Source: Distichodus sexfasciatus (Eukaryota; Chordata; Actinopteri; Characiformes; Distichodontidae). Taken from it: a stretch of DNA of 64,000 bases. Below the pieces are notes generated by a model, which was given only the letters and a program-made list of their open reading frames with translations, was not told where the DNA came from and made no database searches. This document shows positions 11,413 through 21,701 of the stretch, in pieces (within the stretch, counting starts at the first letter, position 1; each line of letters opens with the position of its first letter). Location of the stretch: NCBI GenBank assembly GCA_032718565.1, contig JAVGVS010000478.1, positions 186,001 to 250,000 of the forward strand. Direction: 5' to 3'. The translations under genes and the position numbers were made by a program.

Positions 11413-12058
11413 TCCTGTAAGAGCTGTTGCTGTTCTGACTGGCATGATGGGGTCATGAACGAGATTCAGGCTCGGAGCCATGGCTTGTGCCCCTGCAACC
11501 CAAACCCTGCCGTCACTGTGTTTTATTATCCTGAAATTCTCGCCCTCTCATATGGCCGTGAGCCAGCGTTAGAGCGTAAAACTTATAGAAGGGCGAGTGG
11601 GGGTGGTTGGCGTTCATCGCTCGGCTTTCCACTGCCTATGAGCGCTGCTTTTAAACAACATTCCAGTCCAGAACTGTGCGAGCCAGCTGTGGAAGGCGCA
11701 AGGTTCTTATCTGTAATCAGAATGAGCTTGGTTTTATCCGGTTACTGCTTCTGGAAGAGCAGAGCGGTACATTTATTTTATTTGAGGGCTGCCATGTCCT
11801 TCAGCTGATCTTATTAGGTTGCCATACCAGACAGAAAATTTCATAAGCGGTGACCGCCGAAGACGCTCAGATGGATCAGCGTTTACTGTAGGTCAGAGAC
11901 AGAATCTAGACCTGTTGTACTGAAATTTTGCACTGGCGAAAGTTCGACATTTAAGCAGACACGAAGGCCCAAATAGGTATTTTTGCTAAAAGGGTTTTAA
12001 AGTAAAACATAATCAGAGAGATACATAACATGAATAAAACAACTAGAAGAATATAATA
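11413..12058. other. Intergenic, nothing recognised
   Basis: Moderate GC to about 11810. The plus-strand frame 11338-11808 begins inside the TG array and has no recognisable domain. Confidence 0.4.
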
Positions 12059-12414
12059 CAATCCCTCCAGGATTGCCATACTTTTGAGATTTGTTATGGC
12101 CTGAAATGCCTGATTTAGCAGCACCTTTTCTTAAAAATTGCGATGAAAGTTGAGGTGTTTTTAGACGTTTGGTTGCAATAAAGTTACGGGAGCAAATCAA
12201 AGTTTGCGATTTTGTCCATCTTTATAACGATTCTTTAACAGTTGATTAAAATGATACGTTTCCAGCGTCTTCTAAACATGGAAGTGAAGCCCGCTGGACG
12301 TAGTTCAGCGCTGGCGAAATGACAATACTGGTCAACTATTGCACGGTAGTAATGAATTGTCTGAATTTTTGTTAATATTTGTGATTGCAACATCGCGAAA
12401 ACCTGGAGGGTTTG
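12059..12414. mobile_element. hAT-like MITE, CCCTCCAGG family, copy 1
   Basis: Bounded by inverted 'aatccctccagg' and 'cctggagggttt'. Interior landmarks 'gcaataaagttacgggagcaaatcaaag' and 'aatgacaatactggtcaa..ttgcacggtagta' recur in the copies at 19441-19800 and 20738-21060. Confidence 0.75.
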
Positions 12415-13249
12415 GTAATATGTAGTTTCTACTGTTATACGCACACGTACGGTCACTGTCTAAAGTAAAAACCTTACAAGAAAATTGTGTAATACCTGTA
12501 ATACATGTAAAAACCTGCAGGAAACATGGCAGACACATGTCGCTTAATCTGATGCTTTGTTTACGTTGAGTATGTTAAGTAATATTTATTCTTGCATATG
12601 AGACATCTCTTAAACAACAGTTCACAGGTGACTTGGAGAACTAGTTATTTTTAGGAGGGTAAAGGATGTACTTCCTGGCATGGAAATGCTTCTTGTGTCA
12701 CTTGAAAGAATCAAGGTAGGATACGTTTTCAGACTGTTGTTTTCACAAAGTGGCCGATCGAGTTGGCTTTACTGGCCACCATACTTATAAATACTGCCTG
12801 TAGGATTTCTACGCGCTCATCTGTCTCTACAAAGGCATGCACAAAGAAGACATTGTGCTCCAAGCCAAAATACAGCATGTCCGTGTGACACAAAAACTCA
12901 TCACACGCTCTACTCAGAAAGAAAATGTTAATGATAAAAGCTGACTCTTAATGAAAGTGATGAGACTTAATTGCTTTAATGTTTTATTTCAGGACTGCAC
13001 TATAAAGATGACCAAAAATTGACAACTTAGAGTGTGACACTTTTGCCAATTTTAATCCACCATAAATATAACAAATCAACAACAACAACAACAATACACA
13101 CACACACAATAATAATACACACACAATAAATTGTCAGACAAGTGTTAGATATTTTATAAGCTTATTGACAGCCAATGAACTTTCCCCTCATTTTTAACTC
13201 ATTAATTATTGACTTTTCTGGTGATTATTATGATAATACTGATTACAAT
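12415..13249. other. Intergenic, nothing recognised
   Basis: Contains only short CA and AAC runs (13079-13130) and no exon-like frame. Confidence 0.5.
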
Positions 13250-13665
13250 TAGGGACGTCACAAACTTGAACAACTGTGTAAATGAATGTTTTTAAATGTT
13301 ATTTTAGTAAGAAAAAATTTAGAATGGGGGTGGCACAGAGTTTGCGTGTTAACAGAATAATCTCAGTCTCCTCCTCACAGAGAAATACATAACTTATTCA
13401 ATAACTTTTCAAGCCTTTGCATGGGTTAATTATTTATTTTTTAATAACTCAGGGTCCCTTTCAGAAACCACACACCTACCGTCAGAATCACAATACATTG
13501 AACCTAACGGATATTATGTTTCAGATGCTAGTTCGCGCTCTTCGCCGGGAAGTCCAGCATTCACTAAAGTGTTCCAGTTCAGTTAATTTTAAAGTAAAAA
13601 GAGATATGGAATCTATATTGGTATCGCCAGCTGTGTATCGGAACTAAAAAAATGTGTATTTGCCC
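13250..13665. mobile_element. Fragment of the 56150-57244 hAT-like family
   Basis: Shares 'gggaagtccagcattcactaaag.gttccagttcagt' with 56500-56540 and 'ttatgtttgagacgttattttaatag'-like sequence with 51400-51420. Ends in 'ggtatcgccagctgtgtatcgg', the GTATCGG-rich terminus of the family. Confidence 0.65.
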
Positions 13666-13704
13666 ATCCCTATATATAGCAATATTCAATAGCTGTTAAC
13701 ATAT

Positions 13705-14071
13705 TCTTCCCATTCAATGCTTTTTTCTTTATTTTCATTACTATTTACATTGTAGATTCTCACTGAAGGCATCAAAACTATGAATGAACTGTGTAAGGGC
13801 TATTTGACCTAAAAGGAGAGTGATGGAGTGCTGCGCCAGATGGCCTGGCCTCCACAGTCACCTGACTAAACACAATCGAGATGGTTTGGGATGAGATGGA
13901 CCGCATAGTGAAGGCAAAAGGGCCAACAAGTATTTCACACTTTTGCTTTACTACATATTCCATGTGTTCATTCATAGTGCCTTCAGTGAGAATCTACAGT
14001 GTAAATAGTCATGATAATAAAGAATAAAACATTGAATGGGAAGGTGTGTCCAAAATCCTTGACTGGTAGTA
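13705..14071 (+). mobile_element. Tc1-like transposon, internally deleted
   Basis: Arms at 13705-13790 and 13966-14071 are inverted copies ('cattcaatgctttttt..ttgtagattctcactgaaggcatcaaaactatgaatgaac'). The right end 'aaggtgtgtccaaaatccttgactggtagta' is a typical fish Tc1 terminus. The outer left terminus is missing. Between the arms is a transposase scrap. An (AT)n run follows at 14079-14113. Confidence 0.85.
13800..13930 (+). pseudogene. Tc1 transposase C-terminal fragment
   Basis: The plus strand reads WPPQSPD, a stop, then out to the stretch equivalent to 'NPIEMVWDELDRRVKAKGP' in Tc1 transposases ('caatcgagatggtttgggatgagatggaccgc..gtgaaggcaaaagggcc'). Only the last DDE-domain segment is left, with stops in frame. 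The N-terminal and middle parts are deleted. Confidence 0.8.
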
Positions 14072-14763
14072 TGTGTACATATATATATATATATATGTAC
14101 ACACATATATATATTATTTCAATTCGATTCACATCAAATCACAAAAGCAGCTAAAAATATTATTTGAACATTTTAATTCCTGAGCTCAAACAGACGTTTA
14201 AATGAAAAACAAACTTCTATTCAATATAAAGTGTCATTATAATATGTACAATGTCTGATTACTGTTTTGATTTTGGAACAATGCTATGGCGTCACTGATA
14301 ATCAAATTGAAGGATCAATGCAGATTGAAGTATTGTCACGTTCCTATTCTCAATGTCAGTTTTGATTCATTTTCAATTAATTGCCTAACCCTTGTTTTAT
14401 TTAGAAAAAGCAACATCATTAATGCAGTCCTCTAGTGTCAGATGGTGGCTTCTGGCTGCAGGGTGTGTAGCATGTCCCTCCCCCTCCCCTTACCCCCAAG
14501 GGAACATTCTGTGGCCTAATTTTGGGTGACTGTAATGACACCGTACCTGATGAGGAGAGTATGTGACTGTCAATGCATGCTGGGAATGTCATCTAAGGAA
14601 CTGCAGCTGAGTGGAAGGATCTGTGTTCACTGCAGATCACAGGGCCGTGCAGTGTCACAGGAGGCTGTTAAGCACAATGCAGGCAAAAACATTTCGCCAT
14701 TGTAGGTTTCATAATCTTCAGTTTATTAGTGGTGCTGACATTAAGTGGTTTCAACAAATATTT

Positions 14764-15007
14764 GAGTGAGTGATTATTTGTCATTGTGAACGCAGCACAG
14801 CACATGGTGCACCACAACCAAAGGTGGACCGCTGCATTTGACCCATCCGTGAAGGAGCAGTGGGCAGCAAACATGGGCAGCGCCTGGGAAGCAGTGCTAG
14901 ACAGCCTGCCTGCGAGTAATTTCAGTGGTAATTTTACCAAGCTGGGATTCGAACCAGACCTTCTGATCACAGGGCGAACGCCCAACCATTACGTCACCAA
15001 CTCCCTG
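14764..15007 (-). mobile_element. tRNA-derived SINE, nearly full length
   Basis: The tail at the left ('gagtgattatttgtcattgtgaac') and the tRNA-like head at the right are both present. On the complement the head has an A-box-like 'ggtgacgtaatggttgg' and a B box 'ggttcgaatcc'. It faces another copy at 15134 head to head. Confidence 0.85.
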
Positions 15008-15133
15008 TTTAAAAGTAGCGTCACCAACACTGACTATGATATAAAGTAATTGATCCACAGTTCAGCAATGAAGTCAATAAACTATAATAATAGTTATAGT
15101 TATAGTTATAGCAATTAAAGGCATGAAATTGTC

Positions 15134-15282
15134 AGGTTGCTTCCCGGACTGGTAAAGGTACCACTGAGGTGCTCATTAGCAAGGCACTGCCCACTGCTCC
15201 TTCACAGATGGGTCAAATGCAGAGCTCACATCTTGTTGGGGTGTAGTATGTGTATGTTCACACTGGCAAATAATCACTCACC
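15134..15282 (+). mobile_element. tRNA-derived SINE, head truncated
   Basis: Starts in the B-box region ('ggactggtaaaggtaccactgaggt') and runs to 'caaataatcactcacc'. Opposite orientation to the copy 127 bp upstream. Confidence 0.85.
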
Positions 15283-15502
15283 AAATGCTGATGTACTGTA
15301 TGTAAAAATATTCTGGAGTCACAACCACATGTTTTTACTTGTGTTTATTCAGAAATCCTCTTTTGTCACATAGCATTTGGCTCACTCCAGGTCAATTTTA
15401 GACGACAAATGATCATTTAAAATTGTGTCTTGTGAAGAGGACCAACCATTTAATTCTGTGTGTGGGTTTAATTAACTAAACTGCTTCTAATCGTGTAGAC
15501 AA

Positions 15503-15655
15503 GGGGTAGGCAAACTCCGCTCCTGGAGGTCCGGTGTCCTGGATGTTTTCCATCCAACCAACCATTCCAATCCAGTATCCCTGATGGTTATCTACCCAAG
15601 CACTGTAGGTGTGAATCTACTGAATCCAGTAGGATGGAAAAACTCAAGACCTTTT
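15503..15655. mobile_element. hAT-like MITE end
   Basis: 'ggggtaggcaaactccgctcctggaggtccggtgtcctg' is a common fish hAT MITE terminus. The partner end is not identified. Confidence 0.5.
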
Positions 15656-16480
15656 CGTATATGATAAAGTCGAACTATATCAGCAAGTAAAGCATAAACT
15701 TTATCAAGATATCAAAAAAATATATCAAAAGAAATTAAAACTCTATAATGCCCAATCTTTTCTGCTTCTGTTATGCTATTATAAGGACACAATATATAGA
15801 ATATTTCATTATCATACAAACAATAGATACAAATATCTATATGAAGGTTTAGCTGGCACACGAGTCAAACCTCAGTCTGATAATACTTATGAGATATAAA
15901 TGCATAATATAGTCTGCACAGGGTGCTGGTAAAGTAGCTGTACTAAGGGTTTCCATTAAAATAACAGCCCTTCTTTAGATATTATTAGATGGAAATGTAT
16001 ATATCACTATTATTATTTATTCCAGAGCTGCACTTTTAATGATACGCCACCGTACCTAGAGTGTGTATGGCAAAACCATACTTTCTTTTCTATAAATAAA
16101 GTAAGAATAAAATTTAGGGTCAAAAGTAGGATTAGCCAAGGTCAGCGCAGGTTCCCAACATTCTCCAAAAATTTATTAAAATATTCCTTGATCTTCAGAT
16201 ATGCAGAGATGCATTGAGTGATTATCAACAATGCCCAAGTGCACTATTGCCAAAAAATATCTAGTCACTTTAGTAGATTAATAAACTCATGAGTTATTTG
16301 CATTTAAGAATATTTAAGGCTTTGCTTTGTCATTTTGTGCATCCGAGTAAACAGTGTTATGGTCCATGGTCTTTCAGTTTTTAAGCACCGTTGAATTAAC
16401 TGGATGTTTATGATAAGTAATTGGAATATAAAAAGCTGTAATACTGATTAAGTGGGAAGATCAAAGTATTTGATTCTTCT
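15656..16480. other. Intergenic downstream of nr4a1, nothing recognised
   Basis: AT-rich with no exon-like frame. Confidence 0.5.
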
Positions 16481-16499
16481 TCCTTTGAGCGCACCAAAT

Positions 16500-16505
16500 T
16501 TTATT
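16500..16505 (-). terminator. Possible polyadenylation signal of nr4a1
   Basis: TTTATT on the plus strand gives AATAAA on the minus strand, about 315 bp after the nr4a1 stop codon. This gives a plausible short 3' UTR (about 16485-16818). Inferred from position only. The small frames on both strands here match no family. Confidence 0.4.
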
Positions 16506-16818
16506 TTACAATAGAGGTGAAAAGGGCAGAAAGCCAAAAGGCTTAAATGAAGTATGGCTGTCGAACTGGAGCTTATCGCCATAATCCAGTTTCTGCTGGA
16601 AAATTTTTCCAACAAGGCCATTACCTTAACTCTTTTTGCAAGTTTACAAAGAACAGCGTCTCCCTCTGTTTTTAATCTTTCTAATGAAATACCCTTCCAG
16701 AAAATTAGGGAGGATTTCATCCTCCATTTTTCTAATCTATATCCTGTTGTTGCTCTGTTTTTTCCAGACGCCGTCATTTCCACACAGCATGTAATTTAGT
16801 AAAAAGTCCCGGCCCTTA

Positions 16819-17079
16819 TCAAAAAGGCAAGGTGTCCATGAAGATCTTGTCCACGATGGGAGGAGGAGGGACGAGGTCTTCCAGTTTAAGGTAAAAGATG
16901 CGCTGGTAGCCCTGAGTGCACAGCGTTCTGAGCCCGGGGAGTTTGCCCAGCAGCCGGGACAGGTAGTTGGGTCGAGCTGCTTCTAGGGCGCCTGAAGCAG
17001 CAACGTGGTCTTTGAGGGCTGAAATGAGACAGTTCTGAAACCTCCACTGCTTAAAGGCCTCTTTCAGCTATATAACGAC
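16819..17079 (-). pseudogene. nr4a1: nr4a1 last coding exon (C-terminal ligand-binding domain)
   Basis: Preceded by a good acceptor 'ttttcttcctttcag'. The first 12 bases (RYG-type codons expected) hold an in-frame TAG. From LKE (17067) the frame is open to TGA at 16819-16821. SALKDHVAASG, LSRLLGKLPGLRTLCTQG and YLKLEDLVPPPPIVDKIF are near-perfect NR4A1 helix 10-12 sequence. The block normally PKRVEEL reads AFKQWRF through compensating indels, and GLQR reads GYQR. Confidence 0.93.
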
Positions 17080-17342
17080 CTGAAAGGAAGAAAAATATTC
17101 AGTATTTTATATCTCACTGGGTCAAAAGGTCACACACAGTACAGACAGACCTTTCAGTAGCTAGCCTGTTTTAAAGTTCTGATGTATGCTGGCTCAGATT
17201 CAACAAAATCAAAGCCACAATGCAATGCAAAAGTGTAATGCACGAAGGAGTTACAAGATGAATGCTCAAAAGTACTGTGACTTTTGCATTCACGTTGTGG
17301 CTTTTGCATTCATATTGTGCCTTTAAAACCTGTGACACTTGC

Positions 17343-17506
17343 CTGTTATGATGACCAGCGTGGCAAGACAGGAAAAAGCTTCACTGTCCAGGTTACAGGC
17401 AATTCTGGGAGAACTCATAATGGAGCGATCCACCCCAAATCCTCAAGACACTGCATGTGTGAAGAACCACTCCATTACAGAATATCAGTTCACTTTCTCC
17501 GCTGAC
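17343..17506 (-). pseudogene. nr4a1: nr4a1 ligand-binding-domain exon
   Basis: Acceptor 'tctttattcaag'. Recognisable blocks are ESELIFCNGVVLH, then EFSQN, then AFSCLATLVIIT in different frames, with stops between them. The exon is about 15 bp shorter than expected (60 codons). The donor reads CAG|GCAAGT, a GC rather than GT donor, either a rare GC-AG site or a decayed GT. Confidence 0.88.
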
Positions 17507-17574
17507 CTTGAATAAAGATTAAGAAACAGTCTGTTAAATTTGCAGCTGCAATATGCAATAGTAGCAACTAGTGT

Positions 17575-17895
17575 GTAACGATACATTGAAGATCTGCATT
17601 GATATGCCGATTAACTGATTGAGCGGGGCTTGCTCAAACTATATAGATTTACCAGTATTTTTCTTAAATAAGTTCTTATTTTTCACACATACATTTGAAC
17701 TGTAGATTGCACATTGGTGAATGAAAACTGCATAAGTGGGTTTTAATATGAATGGATGTGATTGTGTAAAATCACTGTAAGATTTTGATATTATTATTCA
17801 TTAAATTCAATTAAAATCGTTTAGTAGCAGACTTTGAAATATTGGGGCAGATATCAGCATTGTTCATTAAATCAATAAAATATTGTATTGTGATG
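17575..17895. mobile_element. hAT-like MITE in nr4a1 intron ('gtgtaacgatac')
   Basis: Begins 'agtgtgtaacgatacattga' and ends 'cattaaatcaataaaatattgtattgtgat'. It shares the terminal motif and the 'gcagatatcagcattg' block with the families at 5364 and 18630. Borders are approximate. Confidence 0.6.
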
Positions 17896-17974
17896 GAGCT
17901 TTTTGTTTATTGTTATTATTATTATTATACCTTCATTTTTAGATACTCAATTTCTATACGTAATTTCTACTTGT

Positions 17975-18245
17975 GCATTTCAGAAAATTAGCATATTGTG
18001 AAAAAGGTCATTCGCTTTCATTATTTAATTCAAAAAGGTAAACCTTTATATATTCATTTTAGATCAAGTGAAATATTTTAAGGCTTTAATGTTTTAATGT
18101 TAACGACTACGTCCGGTAGCAATAGCAAAAACTATGACCATAATCATAATCTTTAAACAAAAAACACTTAGAATATTTCACTTTACGTGTAATGAATATA
18201 GAATATATGATGGTGATGAATAGTATTGAAATTTTCCACAATATT
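17975..18245. mobile_element. Palindromic MITE 'attagaatattgtgaaaa' family, copy 1
   Basis: 'gaaaattagcatattgtgaaaaaggtcattcgctttcattatttaattcaaaaaggtaaac' and the reversed features 'tatgaccataatcataa' and 'atatttcactttacgtgtaatga' match a very common fish MITE. Related copies are at 30675 and 31035. It lies in an nr4a1 intron. Confidence 0.65.
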
Positions 18246-18306
18246 GATTTTTTACATGCTAGAGTACATGAGATGTTTTTGGAAAACATGGGAGACTCCA
18301 TCTCAC

Positions 18307-18504
18307 CTGTAAGCGAGCCGTAATATGAAGAGCTCGACGAAGGCCGACTCAAACAGCAAATCTTGGTCCTCCTTGCAGAAGGCAGTGAACCCTGATACTT
18401 CCTACCATTTTGATCACGCCATCGAAGTCGGGTCACCAGGTCATAAACCGTTGGATGTCGCTTGCATCCTCCTTTTCTGACTGGTTGATGACTGTTTCCT
18501 GATA
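18307..18504 (-). pseudogene. nr4a1: nr4a1 ligand-binding-domain exon
   Basis: Acceptor 'cccttatttgtgctcag', donor CAG|gtgaga. The first frame reads YQETVINQSEKEDASDIQRF and then runs into a stop. The middle part switches frame twice (GVIKM recognisable). The last part reads SGFTAFCKEDQDLLFESAF and VELFILRLAY, an almost perfect NR4A1 match. At least two net indels separate the blocks. Confidence 0.93.
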
Positions 18505-18629
18505 CTGAGCACAAATAAGGGAAATACAATCATACATCATAAATTTGTTCTGTTATTGTTGATATTACTGTTAAAAGAAAATACAGTTACTACTAAATCA
18601 AAATCATGTATAAAGCCTGTATTGTCTCA

Positions 18630-18915
18630 AGGGTGTAACGATACATCGCCTGCCATCAATACATTGCTTCAATGATCAGCCAACCCGAAGCACCAACCCA
18701 AGTTGAAAGCATTGATCAGACATCATACATATCATAATGTTCTACTTCATAAAGAACATTTTTTTTTTGATTGATCAAGCTCAGAAATAAAAATGTCAAA
18801 TGATATTTTAGTTGCTTTTTGTATTTTGAAATTGTGTTTAATCAAAATATGATATTATTTCATATTGATCAATGGCTCATGAATTAAATCAAAATGAAAT
18901 TGTATCATAGCAGAC
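18630..18915. mobile_element. hAT-like MITE, same family as 5364-5720
   Basis: Opens 'agggtgtaacgatacatcg' and shares 'atcagacatcatacatatcataatgt', 'ttagttgctttttgt' and 'aaatgaaattgtatcatagcagac' with 5364-5720. It lies in an nr4a1 intron. Confidence 0.7.
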
Positions 18916-18924
18916 CTGGCAGAC

Positions 18925-19130
18925 ATTTCTCGCTTCACGCTCGCTTGACTTGCCACTGTGTTAGAGTTGTAGTGCTAATTTTTGTGTCGGAATTCTGAGT
19001 GCGCAGTGCAACTTTGGTGAGTGAAATATCTTGTCTTTCACACTGAACTCTGCCTTCCTCATTTACAGGTTTTGGAAGCTATAAGTACGAAAAACATCGG
19101 ATATCGGCATTTGCCAATAATTCCAATATC
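18925..19130. mobile_element. 'gatatccgat' hAT-like MITE next to an nr4a1 donor
   Basis: 'cgcttcacgctcgcttgacttgccactgtgttag' and 'aaaacatcggatatcggcat' match, in reverse complement, the copy at 49755-49925. Its right edge lies within about 20 bp of the hinge-exon donor, so the insertion has replaced most of the sequence behind the 5' splice site. Confidence 0.65.
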
Positions 19131-19142
19131 GTAAGTCCTGAC

Positions 19143-19307
19143 CTTTGAGTAATCCAGTTTGGAAGCGGTTGGTTTGACTCCGGTAATGAGCTGCCACAAG
19201 AGAGGCAATTACGTTTGGGGGAGAGGCGACAGGCGCTGATTCCTGCACCGGTTTGGGTTTAGAGGGCAAACGACCTCTCCTGCCCTTCAGACTGTCTGTC
19301 CTCACCA
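19143..19307 (-). pseudogene. nr4a1: nr4a1 hinge exon
   Basis: Begins VVRTDSLKGRRGRLPSKPK, identical to the NR4A1 stretch after the DNA-binding domain (including the A-box region), and continues NVIASLVAAH. The conserved end KLDYSK is present one frame over, so there is a net +1 indel in the second half. The length of 165 bp is one base more than phase permits. The donor AAAG|GTCAGG is weak. Confidence 0.93.
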
Positions 19308-19440
19308 CTGGTCAGCAAAAACAGCAGAAGTGCAACATTTTAACTTATTGAGCTTCAATTCTACAGTTATGTAATACGACTATTATATATATTATGTATT
19401 ACACAATGTATATTACAATGTATATTAATATTCTATTATG

Positions 19441-19800
19441 TAAATATCAGTTTTAGGCGTTTTGTTGCAATAAAGCTGTGGGAGCAAGTCAAAGTTGTGG
19501 AAAAATGTGTGATTTACACCCTTTATAATGATTCTTTAACATTTACTTAAAATGAAGGGAAGAAAAACACTATTATTTTAACCACTATTAACCATGAATC
19601 ATTTAGTTATTTTTAAAGGTAAATGTGAGGCTTTTTATCACACGTTTCCTGCGTCCTCTAAATGTAACAAGGAAGTGAGTCCGATGATGTATGGCTCAAC
19701 GTTTGTCGGGAAATGACAATTATTGGTCAAAAATTGCAGGAAACTTGTGGTAATTGGTCAAAATTGCATGGTAGTACTGAATTTGCAGGAATTGGCTGAA
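19441..19800. mobile_element. hAT-like MITE, CCCTCCAGG family, copy 2 (partial)
   Basis: 'ttgcaataaagctgtgggagcaagtcaaagttg' and 'gggaaatgacaattattggtcaaa..ttgcatggtagtactgaatt' match copies 1 and 3. The ends are eroded. It lies in an nr4a1 intron. Confidence 0.7.
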
Positions 19801-20111
19801 GTATACACACAAGATACAATGTATATTATATTATCACTGCAGTTTCACGTTCGTTTATGAGGATTTACACCTTTGTTAATTTCAGTTTATGTAGACGGGG
19901 TTAGTTCATCACTATAAGTACACACTTGCAAAGAGCAGTTTAAAAAAACATTGACTTTACCTTTCCTTAGGAACTGTCTTAAGAATAAATGTAAGAAAAT
20001 ATTGATGAATGAGGCCCATTATTTACAAATAATTACGCAAAAATGCTGGTTGTGACATAATTTTTTTTAGGAAGAACTCAGGCATTCAAATGAAATGGAT
20101 GCCTTGCTCAC

Positions 20112-20241
20112 CTTCTTTCACCATTCCTACAGCCAGGCACTTCTGAAATCGGCAAAATTAGCATCTGTTCCGCCATCGCTTGTCCACTGGACAGTCTTTA
20201 TTGGCTAAACACACGTACTTTGCATTTTTCTGTACAGTACG
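20112..20241 (-). pseudogene. nr4a1: nr4a1 second zinc finger exon, stop in finger
   Basis: Acceptor 'gctcttgtttcctatattag', donor GAAG|gtgagc. The frame runs unbroken from RTVQKNAKYVCLANKDCPVD through to FCRFQKCLAVGMVKE. Two C-to-T type changes disable it: Arg to Trp in KRWRNRC (normally KRRRNRC), and Gln to TAA directly after it. The stop falls between zinc-binding cysteines. This is the clearest single disabling mutation, as it is a substitution in otherwise perfect sequence. Confidence 0.95.
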
Positions 20242-20334
20242 CTAATATAGGAAACAAGAGCAAATTGGTCAATCAGTCTTCATTTAACATGTTTTTACTT
20301 TCTATTCTTTAAGTTAAAATCTTCAACTTTATTA

Positions 20335-20405
20335 TGTAACAATGCATCGATTTACATCAATACATCCAATTAATGATCATATACATAGTGTCGATAGCTG
20401 TACCA
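20335..20405. mobile_element. Fragment of hAT-like 'gtaacaatgcatcg' MITE
   Basis: 'tgtaacaatgcatcgatttacatcaatacatccaattaatgatc' resembles the left end of 5364-5720. Confidence 0.5.
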
Positions 20406-20488
20406 AAACATGTTCGCATATATTGTTATGAAAGATACATAATAGTTGTCTGTTGACTCAGTATAAAAGTTGTATCATGATGAAACAT

Positions 20489-20736
20489 GTACTGTGCAAA
20501 GGTCTTGAGCCACCCCTTGTCCCGCATAATATGCACATGTACAGATACAGTTTAAAATACACGTCTAATTAAAGAACATATTTTATATATATATATATAT
20601 ATAATTGAATAAATTCTTTTAACATCTTAGGAGCGAATCAGGGCGTATTTCATAGCATGTTGTACTTAAATATGGATTTAACACATAAAGAATTTTTAAT
20701 CTAATTAGGGCTCAAAACATTTGCACAGTGCTATAT
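20489..20736. mobile_element. Tc1/mariner-like MITE with 'tactgtgcaaaggtcttgagcca' ends
   Basis: The left end 'tactgtgcaaaggtcttgagccac' and right end 'ggctcaaaacatttgcacagtgctata' are inverted copies. Inside is a 'catttcatagcatgttgtactt' stretch like the LINE tails at 30593 and 41490. Confidence 0.7.
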
Positions 20737-20737
20737 A

Positions 20738-21060
20738 CAGTCCCTCCAGGATTTTGCGGGCATTTTTTGAGATTGTTGGGCCATTTTGTGGCAGCTTTTT
20801 TTAGGCGTTTTTTGCAATAAAGTTGCAGGAGTAGGTCAATGTTGTTAAAAAAATGTGATTTCTGGCCCCTCTCTTATAACCATTCTTAACAATTAATTGG
20901 CTAATAAGGAAAACAAACCACTATTATTTTTACAAACGTTAATCATCATTTAAGGTTTTGAAGGCTGTAAATGTGTATGCTTTTATCACTAATAATATTT
21001 TCCTGGCCCGAATGTAACAAGAAAGTGAGTTCACTGATCGATGGCTCACGTTTTATACAT
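20738..21060. mobile_element. hAT-like MITE, CCCTCCAGG family, copy 3 (partial)
   Basis: Best preserved left end: 'cagtccctccaggattttgcgggc'. It then carries 'aggcgttttttgcaataaagttgcaggag' and 'aacaagaaagtgagttca', shared with copy 2. It abuts the preceding MITE directly. Confidence 0.75.
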
Positions 21061-21099
21061 ATGTTATACATATTATGACATCCCTCATAAAGCAACAAT

Positions 21100-21400
21100 G
21101 AAGAACATATTAATTTTATCTGTTAATTAAGTTCTATTCAAATTTGCACAGTTTTAGAAAGGAATCAGGGTGCATTTCACTATATGTTGTACTTGTGTAA
21201 CTATCTATGTAACAAATTCAGAATCATGAATCATTTTTTGCATATTTGCTTCCAAAGAATAAGATTCTTAATATTGTTTTAAGGAATAGTATTTTGTATG
21301 CACATGTTGCAGTAAATCACTGTACCGACTTTCTCTATTTTATAGAAAAATTGAAATAAATTGAGGAGTGGTTGAAGACTTTTGCACTGTATTGTATAAA
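21100..21400. mobile_element. Mosaic of LINE-type tail and MITE right end
   Basis: Contains 'aatcagggtgcatttcactatatgttgtacttgtgtaactatctatgtaac', a LINE-type tail, and ends 'tggttgaagacttttgcactgtattgta', a right terminus like that of the 20489-20736 family. Confidence 0.55.
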
Positions 21401-21701
21401 GCTAGGCAATTATTTGCTAATTTATCAAATCTGACATTCAGAACCTAAACATAAACTTGACAATTTTTTTTATCATTATTACATTTTGTTAATATGTTTT
21501 TGCAAAAAGAACGCTGTCACCAACCCATGTTCATTAGAAAAAAATATTTCAAGCTTTAATAGTTAGTGAACTTAAAAACCAAAAACGAAATAATTGTTTA
21601 TTAATCCTAGTCGAGGTAATATGTTCAGTTAATCATTATATTGATTTGAGGTCATACTTCCGCCTGTTTTCCTAGCACTATATATTGATCTGAACTCTCA
21701 C

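Noticed and set aside
11338..11808. 156-codon plus-strand frame
   Set aside because: It starts inside a TG microsatellite and has no domain, splice or composition support.
16448..16799. 111-codon minus and 81-codon plus frames next to nr4a1
   Set aside because: They overlap on opposite strands, match no family I recognise, and lie where the nr4a1 3' UTR is expected.
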